Origin: Phlegmacium glaucopus
Taxonomy: Eukaryota; Basidiomycota; Agaricomycetes; Agaricales; Cortinariaceae
Direction: 5' to 3'
Length of the DNA: 64,000 nt
NCBI GenBank assembly: GCA_015039465.1
Contig: MU130157.1
Coordinates: forward strand, 383,186-447,185
The stretch's first letter is position 1. Each line of letters starts with the position of its first letter. Shown here piece by piece: positions 34,601 through 46,140 of this stretch. Under the pieces are notes generated by a model that worked only from the letters and a program-made list of their open reading frames with translations, was not told the DNA's origin and searched no databases. The position numbers were made by a program, and so were the translations under genes.

Positions 34601-35679
34601 CCTTTGCCCAACTCCGAGCGAAGACGATCTCTTCAAAAAAAGAAACTCAGCTCCCAATATCTGCACCTATCTTTTTGTCTGCTGATCAGGATCGTGAGCC
34701 GAGAGGAGCCCCTGCCGATATATACGACGCTCACACCGTTTGTCTTCCAGAGAACATCACCATGCCTCAATCAATCCACAAATACATGGCTTCCCTCGAT
34801 ATCATTCAAAAAGCAGCTCTCGTCCGCTCGTTGCGACTTCAAGAATGTCTAGTCGATCTTGTCGAAAGACAATCATTGGACGGCGTTGACCTCATTATCG
34901 ATATTCACTCTGCTGTCATCTTTCTATCGCTGTTCACTCTGGCATCGCAATGTGCTAAAGACGTCGAGAGAGTGGCGGAGCAGTCCTGGAAGTTCCATCG
35001 TATACTAGTTATTTTTGAGGCGTATCCGCAGTCCTATGCCAAGAAAGGTGGCGAAGCCACTTCGACTTCGAATCTTGGGTTGTATGCATATACGCCTCCA
35101 ATATTAAAGGCAATCAAAAGGTTCAGAAGAGACCTGGACATTTCTGCGGCCTGTGGAACGAAATGTCAACAGACAGAGGTTCTTTACGCGTTTGCAGATT
35201 CGGTGAATGAAGCTGCACTTTTCTCAAGATTGTATGGCGATTTTGCGGAGGAGAACGATGAAACTGGGGGTGTTATTTGGGGTGATAGGGAATGGTTGGA
35301 TGGAGATTTCTTAGAGGTTTCAATTCTTCCTTCGATAACGGGGCTGACTATCTGATGGATCAATCTTCTTTTTTTAATTTTTCTTTCCTTGTAGGATGAA
35401 GAGGCTAACTTGGCTTCTGTGAATGGAATCAACCGATTTTCTGCCTCGATTATTCTTTGTCAGGTTTCACTCCAAGAGTTTCTGAATATCGAGCCGGAAG
35501 ATAGGATTGCCCGTTTCGGGGAGTTTATAGGCGCAGATGCTGTGGTACGTGGATTTGAAATCAACATCGAGTGTTTTTTTTACCTTACGTACATGTGTCT
35601 TCATTAATTTTAGGAGAAGTTTAATATTGACCTTGAAAGTCGTTACAAGGCTATGGAGATAATGTGCACATCTGAGTAA
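31617..35679 (+). CDS. Probable SHOC1/ZIP2-like (XPF-fold) meiotic protein
   Basis: Ten exons, separated by introns at 31746-31810, 32034-32095, 32292-32345, 32867-32921, 32998-33054, 33290-33336, 33552-33614, 35317-35394 and 35545-35613, give 3,513 nt, 1,170 residues, in one frame. The middle is acidic and disordered. The last 240 residues read like an XPF-family module: a beta-alpha segment with WKFHRILVIFEAYP, YTPPILKAIKRFRRDL, a helix FADSVNEAALFSRLYGDF, then EANLASVNGINRFSASIIL and QEFLNIEPEDRIARFGEFIG, resembling the C-terminal helix-hairpin-helix pair. The ERKxxxD nuclease signature is not visible, as in SHOC1/ZIP2, which act in crossover formation (the ZZS complex with SPO16 and ZIP4). 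Homology is inferred from pattern, not from an alignment. Confidence 0.6.
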
Positions 35680-36228
35680 TGACGATCCTCCCTAACAACA
35701 TTGACAAAAGGGAACAAAAAAATGACGATTCTCGTTGATATCTGTCCTTTTTCCTCTTTTGTAGACTCCCCTTGCTTCATCCGCGCGTTATTTTACTATT
35801 GCTAATGATTGATTCTGTGTAATCCTGGCTAGAATTTTGATTTTCTGATGGTCCGTTGGTACTAGGGTAAAATTCATACCGGGAACGAGACTAAAGAAAA
35901 CGGCCGTAGGCGAAGTGCGCCACAGACGGAGATGTGAGTTTGAACTCTCATTTTGGTTAGTATTATTCGACAAATAAAAGTCATGGACATTGTAATCTGA
36001 TTCTGATTTGCAAACTAATTTTCATTTTCAATCTGACATAGCTTCTTTCCGCAGGATCACCACAGTAGGATGGGAGAAATCCCACAACTACATAATAAAT
36101 TGCCTCACCGTCCTCTTCTCGTTGAACTTTTCGTAAAATTCCTACTGCCAATGTGTTTCGGGAACGATGGCTGGATGAAGATTGGCCCAGATATAAAGTG
36201 TGGTAAAATTTGGTCAGTGTTTCGTGTA

Positions 36229-38467
36229 ATGGATCCCATCAGGTATATCCTTTGCTCATCTCTAACTCTTCTAGGGTACTGGCTGTGGGGGCTTGGGCGG
36301 CGAGAGCGTCACTTACCACCTGGACCACCAACCAAACCAATTATCGGAAACATCCACCTGCTTCCTAAGTCATTTCTACAGCTACAGTCAGTAAAACTGC
36401 ACCACTTTACAGTTAAATCGTGAGCATCCCTCACATCCCTCACCTAGATTTACAGCATGGGCGAAAGAATATGGGGCCATATTTTCGGTGATTTTTCTTC
36501 CTCGGGAAGTCTACACCTTTTGTTGACTCTAGTCTGGTCTAGATCAAGGTTTTCAATAGCACCATGATCGTAATCTCGAGCCCCTCTGGAGTCAAAGACA
36601 TATTGGATACAACTGGTTCCTTAACCGCAGGTTGCCCTCGTTCACTTTTGCAACTCTCTACCGACGGTCATTACATGGTTATGGAAAGTGCAAGTGAGTT
36701 AACCCGTGCCATTCCCTTATAAGTGATGGAGTCTAAGTCTATCCGTAGGCACAGGTGTCTGGCGCCGCGCCCGAAAGGCTTTTCAGACGTTCCTCACTGC
36801 CGAGGCAGTTGATAGCCATTCTCCTACTCAAGAAGCTGAATCTATTCAACTGCTATACGATCTCCTCACATCCCCCGAGGCGTGTTTTAATCATCTTAAC
36901 TATATTCATTATTTAACGCTTTACTTTGGCAGGAACTATACACCCATATCATGCGAACCACGATGTCTATGATGACATCTCTTTTATATGGAAGGCGCTT
37001 CCCAGAATTCAAACATAGCCAAGGAGAGGCGTATTTCAGGGGAATTAAGTTGGCGAATGAGCTCAACGACACAGCCAGGTTTCCTCCTGTTGAGATCATG
37101 CCATGGATAAAATACATCCCCCGCTGGTTGGCGCCAGTAAGGTTTTTCATGGACGCACCATCAGAGTAGCTGATGATACAATCCTTTCAGTGGACGACTC
37201 ATTTGGACCTTATGAAGCTGGAGCGAAATCGCCTCTTCGACTCACTTTTGGATGAGTGCGATCAAGCAGTCAAAATGGGACGTGGTACGGGATGTTACAT
37301 TGAGAAAGTGCTGGACCGCAAGGAAGAGCTGGGTTTGTCGCGAAAAGATATTTCGTCTGTCTACTGACCTTCCTACATCCTGCGGAGATTAATTTCAACT
37401 TCCAGGTTCCTTGGTGCAGTGCTTATGGATGGAGGGGCAGTAACGTCAGCTTCTTTCCTGAAGGCATTTGTGCTTGCCCTCTTGTCATACCCGGAATGCC
37501 AACAACGCATCCAAACCGAGATCGATACAGTTATAGGTTCCGCCCGTATGCCAAGTTTGGCAGACTATGAACAATTACCATATTTGCAAGCTTTCGTTGA
37601 CGAGGTGAGTTTGGTAATCTTGATTCAATTATCATTTGGAAACAATCTGCAAAATAGATTCATCGCTTCAGACCTATCAAGCCTATCGCTCTGCCACATA
37701 TGGCGACTGAAGATATAACTGTGCGTTAGCTGGCCCTTTTTCTTAGAGGTTGCGACATTGATCCTTCGTCGTAGTACAAGGGCTATGTCATCCCAAAGGG
37801 CACTTTGCTTTTTATGAATACCTGTGTGTGAGCAGTCTTTGCCAATCTGTTAATAGTGATTTAGCCTACATGGCAGGGGGTATCATGCATGACCCTGGTC
37901 AGTTAAGATCAGTGGGAACTTTACCTTGGTGATGTTAGCTGATGTTGTCCTAGATCTTTTTGAAGAGCCAGAGACCTTCCGACCGGAGCGTTTCCTCGAG
38001 AATAAGTTTGGGACTAAGCCTGGAGCAGATATCAAGTATTTCCGAAACAACTTTGGTTTTGGGGCGGGCAGGGTAAGTTTTCATTGTTTCGATAGATATG
38101 TGTTTGACTGATGTCTGTCTGCTTAGCGGATTTGTCCTGGTGAAAGGATGGGCCGCCGCACAATCGTAAGCATCCGATAGTTGGATTCTTTCAAGTGACT
38201 AATCAAATTTTGCAGGCCTTGAATGCTATCAATCTTGTATGGGCATTTAATTTCAGTCCTTTGAAGGCAACAGAGCACTTTACCTTGGCAATGGACCGGT
38301 ATATTGAGGTAATTGCGTCCCATACCATGTCGGCGTCTTTTCTTTTAGTAACTTGGTTTTTATAGCCTGGAGTAGAGCTGGGACCTAAGCCCTTTGTTTG
38401 TGATGTGAAAGTACGGGACAACTGGCGGGCTGCTATGACCAGGTCTTCGTTTTCTGCGTCTCAGTAA
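36229..38467 (+). CDS. Cytochrome P450
   Basis: About 14 exons encode roughly 521 residues. I start at Met 36,229 because it gives the usual N-terminal membrane anchor (ILCSSLTLLGYWLWGLG) followed by the proline hinge LPPGPPTKPIIGN. Landmarks: C-helix WRRARKAF, ExxR in the K-helix (E360-IH-R363), PERF-type FRPERF, and the heme loop FGFGAGRRICPGER with Cys447. The I-helix has DGGAVTSASF, where the usual acidic residue before Thr307 is Val. The apparent stop at about 37,168 lies inside a 54-bp intron (37138-37191). One intron (36880-36932) seems to use a GC donor. P450s of this kind are microsomal monooxygenases needing NADPH-P450 reductase; the substrate is unknown. No other biosynthetic enzymes are adjacent. 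Confidence 0.95.
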
Positions 38468-39665
38468 ATAAATTTTAGTAAAAAAACAAAAAGATGTCAG
38501 TCAGTAGGATAACCTCTCCAAAACAAACAATGTTGATTGATATATAAACATAAAATGTATCAAAAAAAGATAATTTGTTTTCTCTAAACTAAATAGAGGA
38601 ATAAGACAGGTTGGAAAGTCAGTGCAATATGTTTTGTTTTTTCTTGGGTTGTGGGATCTATCATCTGGGTTAAGAGGAGTTCACTACCAACGACAACCAG
38701 GTGTGGGAGATGTGGCCAAGGAATGCTCTAAAATGATTTTATCTCTAAGTAGGTACAGCCAGTTATGTAAGATAAATAATAAATAAAATATGGATGGTGG
38801 TGGGTGATGAGGAAATGGATCTGTCAATGAGCAGACCAGTTACAGTAAAACACTAGTATATGTTTCTGTGTTTTCACATGTTTCTGCATGTTTCTGCATG
38901 TTTCTGCATGTTTCATGTTACTACAATTTGGAAACTAGGAAACCTGGTTGTGCCAAGTTTCAAGTTGGTAACAATATAAGTATTTTTTTGTGTTTTTAAC
39001 TAGGTTTCTCATGTAACTGTTTCCATAGGTTGCAAGGTTGATGCTGTGCAACCAATGATGTTTCTGGGAAGGGGGCAAAATGTTATCATGTTTTCTTGTT
39101 TTTTGTTGTTGTTGTGGCAACAACACAAGAGATATCTACTGGTGCAACATCAAGCTCTAGTTTAACAAAATTGTTATTTGTTTGTGTCCACTGATCCAAA
39201 CATTCACTGAGCACGTTTCTCTTTTCATTATGTGGGCCGGTACCAGTACGTTGCAGCGTGTTATGTATTATGAATTTTAGGACTATTCGCATAACTCTTA
39301 TAACCTATCGCGTGTCGGATTGAATCCAGCTAGTTTCCCGTCGGAGTAGAGCGGAGAACGATTTCTAATTTTTTCTCACACGCCACCCCTGCCAGGACTT
39401 AGCGTCACTGGATAACAAAACAAAAACGAGACATATCCCTCGTCTAGTCCAAGTAGAACGCAATTTCGAAACTCATATTCTATAGCCCTCAATTCATATA
39501 CAACCTGTGAGTAATATTATACAATTTCTAGTATCTCTATCTCTCAATTTACCGCATTTAATTTCGCCGTTCATCCATGTTTCCTCATTTTTCGCGCGCG
39601 GGTCATGCAAATTATATAAAACTGATTTTTTTAACAAACAGTTTTTTTTTGTTTTTTTGTATAAG
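38468..39665. other. Intergenic; T-rich, short tandem repeat, promoter of the next gene
   Basis: No open frame looks coding. A 10-bp tandem repeat lies at 38,877-38,918. Immediately before the next ATG is a T-rich leader (39,640-39,660). Confidence 0.45.
38877..38918. repeat. 10-bp tandem repeat (CATGTTTCTG)
   Basis: Four copies of CATGTTTCTG, the last diverged to CATGTTTCAT, preceded by a further imperfect copy at about 38,860. It is intergenic. Confidence 0.9.
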
Positions 39666-41668
39666 ATGGATAATTCCATGCAGGCACCCTCTGCTCAGAG
39701 CAACCATCCGTTCTCGGCGGACCCCAATCTTAACCACAACCATGGCAATCAGATGGCTGGCATCGGCCAGCAGCAGCAAGATCATCAAATGGGTCAGCAG
39801 ATGCCCATGAATCCTGACGGGAGCCCAGTAAAACGACGTCCAGGAAGGCCGAAAGGGAGTACAAAGAAGAATTTGCTCGCTGGATCACCTCTACCACCAA
39901 AAATCAAGAGGCCTGTTGGCAGACCTCGGAAGGATGGGTACCCAGCTGGATCTGTTGGATCTCAGAGGGTGAAGAGAGAGCGAACGCAGGCACCTGCTGT
40001 AAGTGTTTTTTTAGGAATTTTCGGGTTGTTATTAATGCTGCTGTGCAGTATCCTAGCGGCTCGTTAACCGGCATTGGCTATCCGCCAATGGGTTATGGAC
40101 TCTCTATCAGTGCACCCGTACTCGCACCATCTAATTGCCAGATCGACCCCAGTCTGGACAGAGATGAATGGGCTGAGTTAGCTCGCAACAATCCCAATGC
40201 ATTCCTTGCCACTCTACTTTCCTCCCTTGCAGCTCCCAACCCCGTGTCTAGCGCAGGTCCCACGGTTGAAGAAGCATTCAAATCACACCTCGTGTCTTTG
40301 GCGCCTAATCCTACGCAAATGCAACCGATTCCTTCGCTTTATTCTATTCTCAAAACATTTTGGCTGCCTTCTTCTCCCTCATATTTCTCGCTGACTGCGT
40401 CGGCGTCGACAGCTCGTACACCTTCTGAGCATCGATTCTTGTACTGGGATCCGCAGCCCTTGGTGTTTAACGGCATCGCATGTCCCAGCTGCTCCGCACC
40501 CTTGACCAACAAGGGTAGGATTAGCTCGGGTCCGATCAAGATCTACGACATCGAAAAACCATTCTTCGTCGTTGGATGCGAATACGTTTGCAAAACGCCC
40601 CAATGCATTGCTGCCACCTCTACGGAGGGACGCAAATTCGCGAGCACCGATTCCTCCATCCTCCGTAGTCTTCCTGTACGCCTCAAAGACGAGTTTCCCG
40701 CAAAATTGATGTACAACGATACAGATGCGGGCAGTGGGCCGAACATTTGGAATTGGAAGGCTTTGGGTATATCGTTGAGCTTGTGGAATATGGTGCACGG
40801 ATGTTTACGCGTCGGCTTGAAGAAGGATGTTATTTTACATTTGATACAGTCAATTCAAGCAGGCGTGCCGGATATGCTGGAGCCAGCTCAAGGTCCAAAT
40901 AAGGAGGGCGATAAGAAAATGGAGGAGGAGGAGGAAGATGAGGACGATGAGGACGAGATACAGGACGGCGAGCAGCAGCAGCAGCAGCAGCAAAAGGTGT
41001 CAATTAGCGCAACACCTGCACCAGCACCCGTTTCGGAGAGTCTTTCTTCCGGACCTGCCGTGGGTTATCGTTACATATCTACTCTTTTCTTTGTTTACTG
41101 ACCGCGGGTTAATTAGAACTTTGCTGATGCATACGGTGACGCTTGGAAAGAAAACACAGCAGTCTCGACTGTTACCGACTCTTCCAAACAGACCCCTGTA
41201 CCCACCCCTGCGCCCCCTCCAGTTCCAGTTGTCCAAGCTCCTCAGACGAATCCAGTCACTCAGAGCAATGCGACACACAATTATAGCTCGTATGCCACCT
41301 ATCCGTTTCCTCCTTACCCGTACCTTCCTCAACAGATCGTGAATGACATGGTTTCAATGGTTCCTCAACAGCATCCGGTGACTGCCAATAATAGTACCGG
41401 ACCTTCGACTTCTAACCTGAATGGTAAGACTTGATTTATCTGCCTTGGTATTGGACGGAGTTCTTGATTGACACCAATTGTTGGCGTATAAGAAGTGGCG
41501 CATAGCAAAAGAAGCCCTCGGCATTGTTGTAAATGCGGCTCGCAAGACTGTAAAGGGAAGGGTGGACGTTCTTTCTGCATGAATGGATGCCAAGATTGTG
41601 GGAAGTTGGAGTGTAAGGGGAGAAATAGTCGAAGGCCTGATAAAAAGTGCTCTGAAGGTTGGTCTTAA
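39666..41668 (+). CDS. AT-hook protein with C-terminal Cys-rich zinc-binding module
   Basis: Four exons (39666-39998, 40049-41059, 41117-41423, 41493-41668) give 1,827 nt, 608 residues, all in frame. Two AT-hooks, RRPGRPKG (57-64) and RPVGRPRK (82-89), indicate binding to the minor groove of AT-rich DNA. A folded middle domain (about 120-390) contains CPSCSAPL and a second Cys pair, YVCKTPQC, and resembles DUF6729-type zinc-binding domains. An acidic run and a Gln run follow, then a Pro-rich linker, and finally a module with CCKCGSQDCKGKGG, CMNGCQDCGKLECKGRNSRR and a last Cys, likely binding several zinc ions. The protein is probably a nuclear chromatin or transcription factor; no specific function is known to me. 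Confidence 0.85.
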
Positions 41669-41903
41669 TTTGATTTGTTTTTTAGGGGTATTCCTTTCTT
41701 TCTCGAGCTCGTGTAGCATTTGTGTATTTTATTGTACCCTTATTGCAATTTCAAAGAAATCTGGCGTTTCTTCGCTTCCGAGTAAGCCTTACTGTAATGA
41801 GTCAACAATGTGCACGAGGTCTTATTTGCTGTACCAAAATTAAAAAATTAAAAAAATTAAAACCTCTCTCTCAAACCATCATCATCGCTTCATAAAAAGA
41901 ACC

Positions 41904-44774
41904 ATGCCTTCGCGCGAGATCATTAACATCCAGGTCAGTCTTGTCCTCAGTATAAGTGAGTTGATATCTGATGATGAATTACAGGCTGGGCAAGCTGGCA
42001 ACCAGGTATAATATACTTTTGATCTCCCAGCATGTAGACTTACCTATCTCTCTTGTGGTAGGTTGGGGAGGCATTCTGGCAGATGCTCCTTGCTGAGCAT
42101 GGGTTAGATACGTCTGGGGTAAGCACAAACGCACGATGGGTGATGAAATCATCATGCCCCTTGGACGCGTCTCTTTTCTCTCATGTTCGAGCGCATGCTG
42201 ACCCGCATACTTTCCTCGCAATTAGGCGTACAATGGGAAAGACCCATTACAACTTCAAAGGGTAGAAACGCGAATAAACTTCTCGTCCGACAACTGATCA
42301 CTTTTGTATCTGGTCACGAACAGGCTGGAGTATACTTTGACGAAGTAACAGGGAACGTTGGAGTTGGTGCTACGCGATACGTACCACGGAGCGTTCAAGT
42401 GGATTTGGAATCTGGTGTTTGCAATAAGGTGTGTAGAGATGTTTCTTCCGAGAGTATTTCTAGGCTGATACTATGTTGCCGAAAGCTTCGGAGCGGGGCT
42501 CTTGGGTCCCTCTTTCGCCCTGATACATATCTGACCTCGACTTCCGGAGCCGGTAATAATTGGGCAAAAGGATGTGAGTGCTTAGTTACGTCATAGAGAC
42601 ACCGCAGGTTGACTTTGTTCCTAGATTATACTGAAGGTATCAACGTCTTGGTACATGGGCATCCCCACGGTTCTCTAAACTAGTTTTGCAGGTGCCGAAC
42701 TAGTCGATTCCATCCTTGTACGCTTTCTTGTCACCTTCCCAGATCTAATTCGGCTTCTATTTTTTCTCTCTCTCTCCTTAGGACATTGTTCGAAGACAAG
42801 CAGAGGCGTGTGATGCCCTACAAGGCTTCCAGATCATTCATTCATTGGGTGGTGGCACCGGGGCGGGATTGGGAAGTCTCATGCTCTCTAAACTCCGGGA
42901 GGTATGTACAGACACTGGTAGATTTCAAACAAACGTCTTTATCATCTCATTACTCCAGGAATTTCCAGATCGGATGATTGCTACTTTCTCTATTTTGCCC
43001 TCGCCGAAGGTAAGAGTCGCAACTTCTTGCGGGTACGGAATGGCTTGACGAGGGTGGATTTCTACATAGGTCTCTGAGACCGTTGTTGAGGTATGAGCTA
43101 ATAGTTTATGTGGACCTCCCGGTTTCTGACGGCACTCATCTAGCCATATAATGCTATGCTCTCTGTTCATCAACTGGTCGATAACGGCGATCTCACCATC
43201 TGTATTGACAACGAAGCTTTGTGTGTCCATTTAGTTCCTGTATCCACTCAGATCACTAATGACTTGTTGAACAGGTATGACATCTGTGTCCGCACCTTGA
43301 AAGTTAAAAGCCCTGCGTTTCCAGACCTAAACGGCGTATGTCATTCTAAGAATACATTGGACCTGTTTACTGATAGGACGGGTCAATTCTCCTCAGTTAA
43401 TTGCCCGCGTGATGTGTGGGGTTAGCACAAGTCTGCGTTTCCCTGGACAGTTGAATGGGTCAGTGCTCCCACCACAATTGCTTGTACAACAAGGTTGCTG
43501 AGATTGTGAAATACAGTGACCTCAGAAAATTGGGAATGAACCTGATCCCTTTTCCTCGTGTAAGCACAACACATCGAAGCACCCCGTCCGGAATGAATGA
43601 ATGCTGATATGCTCGCTAATATCTAGCTGCACTTTTTGATGCCGAGCTATGCACCCTTCTATGATCCAAATGCGAAACGTTTTGAGAAAAACTCTGTACC
43701 CGAGTTGACGAAAGCGTGCGCCTGATCTTTGAGCTTTACTTCCCTTGTTAATCCCCACATAACAGTTTGTTCGACCGCAAGAACTTACTCGTGGCATGTG
43801 ACCCTAGCTTCGGGTAAGCCCCTACCCGTAACCAAGATCAACAGGCTAAACCCTCTTCTCAGTCGCTACCTCACAGCGGCTACGATTTTCCGTGGTGATA
43901 TCTCATCTCGAGAAGTAAGTGCCTCGGAGAACTCTATCAAAAGAACATGATGACATTCGTCCTTTTGCTTAGGCTGAAGTATGTCCCTTTGTGGCCATGC
44001 TCCTCCCTATTTGCGGTTTGCTCAATATGATCGCTGCATTGGCTTGTTGTGTTGCTAGGTCGCAGTACATGACCTCCAGATGAAAAATTCGCAACACTTT
44101 GTGGAGTACGTAGACAGTTCTTTTAATGAGTTCAACGGTTGCTGACTCATGTTCACTTCGTGAAGGTGGATTCCTGACAATGTGTCCGTCTCACTTGTCA
44201 GAGTCCCTCCTGTTGGACAGACTCAGGTATATCGTCATACTATCCTCAATTCACAGATATCAACCTTTGTTTTTTTTAGTCCGCTACAGCGCTTGCCAAC
44301 TCTACTGCCATTCAGGAACTGTTTAAGCGCACACTTGTTGGGGTACGTATAATCCACTTCGGATTCGAGCTGGTCTGATGTCGGCTCGTAACTTTAGTTC
44401 TCAGCCATGTACAAAAGGCGTGCATTCTTGCATTGGTGAGAAACGGCTGGTCACTGACCGATTGGACATGATATTGATTGACGTTGGTGCTACAAGGTAC
44501 ACTGGAGAAGGCATGGATCTTATGGAGTTCACGGAGGCCGAGAGCAACATTCAGGATCTCATGTAAGCTCTTTCTTCTAAGACTATCCATTATGAATGCT
44601 TATCACTGCGTTCCCTCTGATAGTGCTGAATATCAACAGGTAAGGCTGCGTCATGTTTCTCTCCAGAGTGCTGACCTATTTTTTGCGTCGTAATAGTACC
44701 AAGAGGCAACGAACGAGGCAGAGGACGAAGATGTGGCATACGAGGAAGAAGCCTCCCTTGCCCTCACCCAATAA
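41904..44774 (+). CDS. Divergent beta-tubulin paralogue, about 26 exons
   Basis: Spliced in frame from Met 41,904 to TAA 44,772-44,774, this gives about 457 residues, near the usual 445. Tubulin landmarks: [24 protein letters not shown], the GTP-binding loop GGGTGAG (148-154), [57 protein letters not shown] and an acidic tail. Most similarity is to beta-tubulin, but the P-loop equivalent has Ala where beta-tubulin has Cys12, an extra [12 protein letters not shown] stretch lies before YVPR, and several conserved positions differ. One exon (43973-43978) is only 6 nt and another encodes five residues; apparent frame breaks are all explained by 45-110 bp introns. Probably a fast-evolving second beta-tubulin with a specialised role. 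Confidence 0.92.
43973..43978 (+). other. 6-nt microexon (Ala-Glu) of the tubulin gene
   Basis: TTGCTTAG precedes and GTATGT follows the hexanucleotide GCTGAA. Including it makes [17 protein letters not shown] the same length as the corresponding beta-tubulin segment (17 residues), so the alignment needs no gap. Excluding it would leave a two-residue deletion. Confidence 0.75.
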
Positions 44775-45654
44775 CACCACATCCATGAATCGTAGTTGGC
44801 AGAAAGCCTCTAGCAAGATTACTTTTATATGCAGGTCTTTCTTCCTCACACATGCTTACCTTATTGCATAGATTTTTGAATTTAATGTTCATATTTCTCC
44901 TTTCTTTTTAATTTCTCTTGATCCGATTTTTCTGGCGTATACGATGCCTATTGCAATCTTCTCTTACTCTACTCTCAAGCAGTCTGTTTGGGGTTATCCG
45001 GTTTTGCATGCACCCCCACGGCGCAATCTACATTGAATACTCTTCTCCTTCGACTTGATAGCATTTTGGCAGTGTTGCTTTTTCTGTCACCTTAGTCCCA
45101 ACACCTCTTAAATGAGCCCTCGACATCAGTCTATGATGATCTGCAACGGCGCGGCTAACCATGGGTTGTGTCTTACCTTCCTGCAATCCAGTCATATAAT
45201 CCCCCGCTACTTTGAGTCTTCTACTAAATTGACTCAGAAGACTTCTGTGTCGCTTCGACCACGGATAAATTTGTGGAGATTACCAACTGCTTGAATCAGG
45301 GGAGAAAAAACCACCGTTTTTAGAGAATCTCCTTAAATTTTATAGATTTTTTCAGGGTATTTCAAGTGTTTACTCACCTAAAAGCAGCTGCTCTCGTGAG
45401 CTATTCTTACTATGGGAGAGCTTATCTAATAATTGATGGTTGAACAAATAAACAAACCTAAGGTCTTAAGCTGGCAACAATGCTGGACAGAGTGCTGGAG
45501 GAAAAGCACAATATATAATCCTTGTGTTACAGGTTTTCTAGCCCACATTATTGTAAATACATCAGCAAACTCTGATTTTTTGTCATAGTGAGTTATAGCA
45601 AAATATAGTAAGATATAGCATGGGCCCCTATCTCCACCTGTGCCCTTCTTGGGC
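44775..45654. other. Tubulin 3' flank; no gene recognised
   Basis: T-rich 3' flank, then low-complexity AT-rich sequence. A motif CATCAGCAAACTCTGATTTTT at about 45,562 also occurs at about 1,604, hinting at a shared transposon fragment. Confidence 0.45.
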
Positions 45655-46140
45655 TATTATCTTCACAACAGATGGGATTTAGGATTATATTTGCAGAGAT
45701 AAAATCATCTATTTGTATATTGCTTCAATTCTACAAGTTCAAAATTTTAATTACTGGCCCCTAACCATGTTAAAGTGCACATTTTGAGGATCTATATATT
45801 GACAGAGGGGGCACTAATTAAAATTTTGGACTTGTAGATCAATTGGAGTTTAGATTCTAAGTAAAATCCTCCTGAAAATCATGCTCATGGGTGTTGTGGT
45901 TGAAGGGATAATGTCCAATCTCTTTGGAGCCTCATATTTGGCAGGAAATTGAGATTCATTTCACATTTTTGGGTTAAATATAATGTTTTTCCTGTAAGGA
46001 ATATTTTAGGCATGTATAATTACTTCTTATTCTTAAATACAGCACAATTTTTTTGGTATCTCAGAGGTGTGGAGAGCACAAATGCAATGTCTCAAGAAAT
46101 TGGCTGTGTCACATACACTGAGGATTGTGCAACCCCATTA
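45655..46140. repeat. Dispersed repeat R1 (second copy at 53,025-53,573)
   Basis: About 480 bp starting near CACAACAGATGGGATTTAGG and running to ACTGAGGATTGTGCAACCCC are repeated in the same orientation 7.4 kb downstream with many substitutions and small indels. Within it, a short stretch reads ESTNAMSQEIGCVTYTEDC and looks coding, ending at a good donor (GTGATG). The divergence is too high for LTRs of one recent insertion. Confidence 0.85.

Noticed and set aside
37138..37191. In-frame TAG in the P450 gene, suggesting a broken enzyme
   Set aside because: It lies in a 54-bp GTAAGG...TTTCAG intron. Splicing joins PRWLAP to WTTHLDL in frame.
39310..39330. tRNA-like B box (GGATTGAATCC)
   Set aside because: No matching A box, acceptor stem or cloverleaf could be formed around it.
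42121..44640. Tubulin gene as a frameshifted pseudogene
   Set aside because: Every apparent frame break is explained by a short GT-AG intron, and the spliced product has normal tubulin length and motifs.
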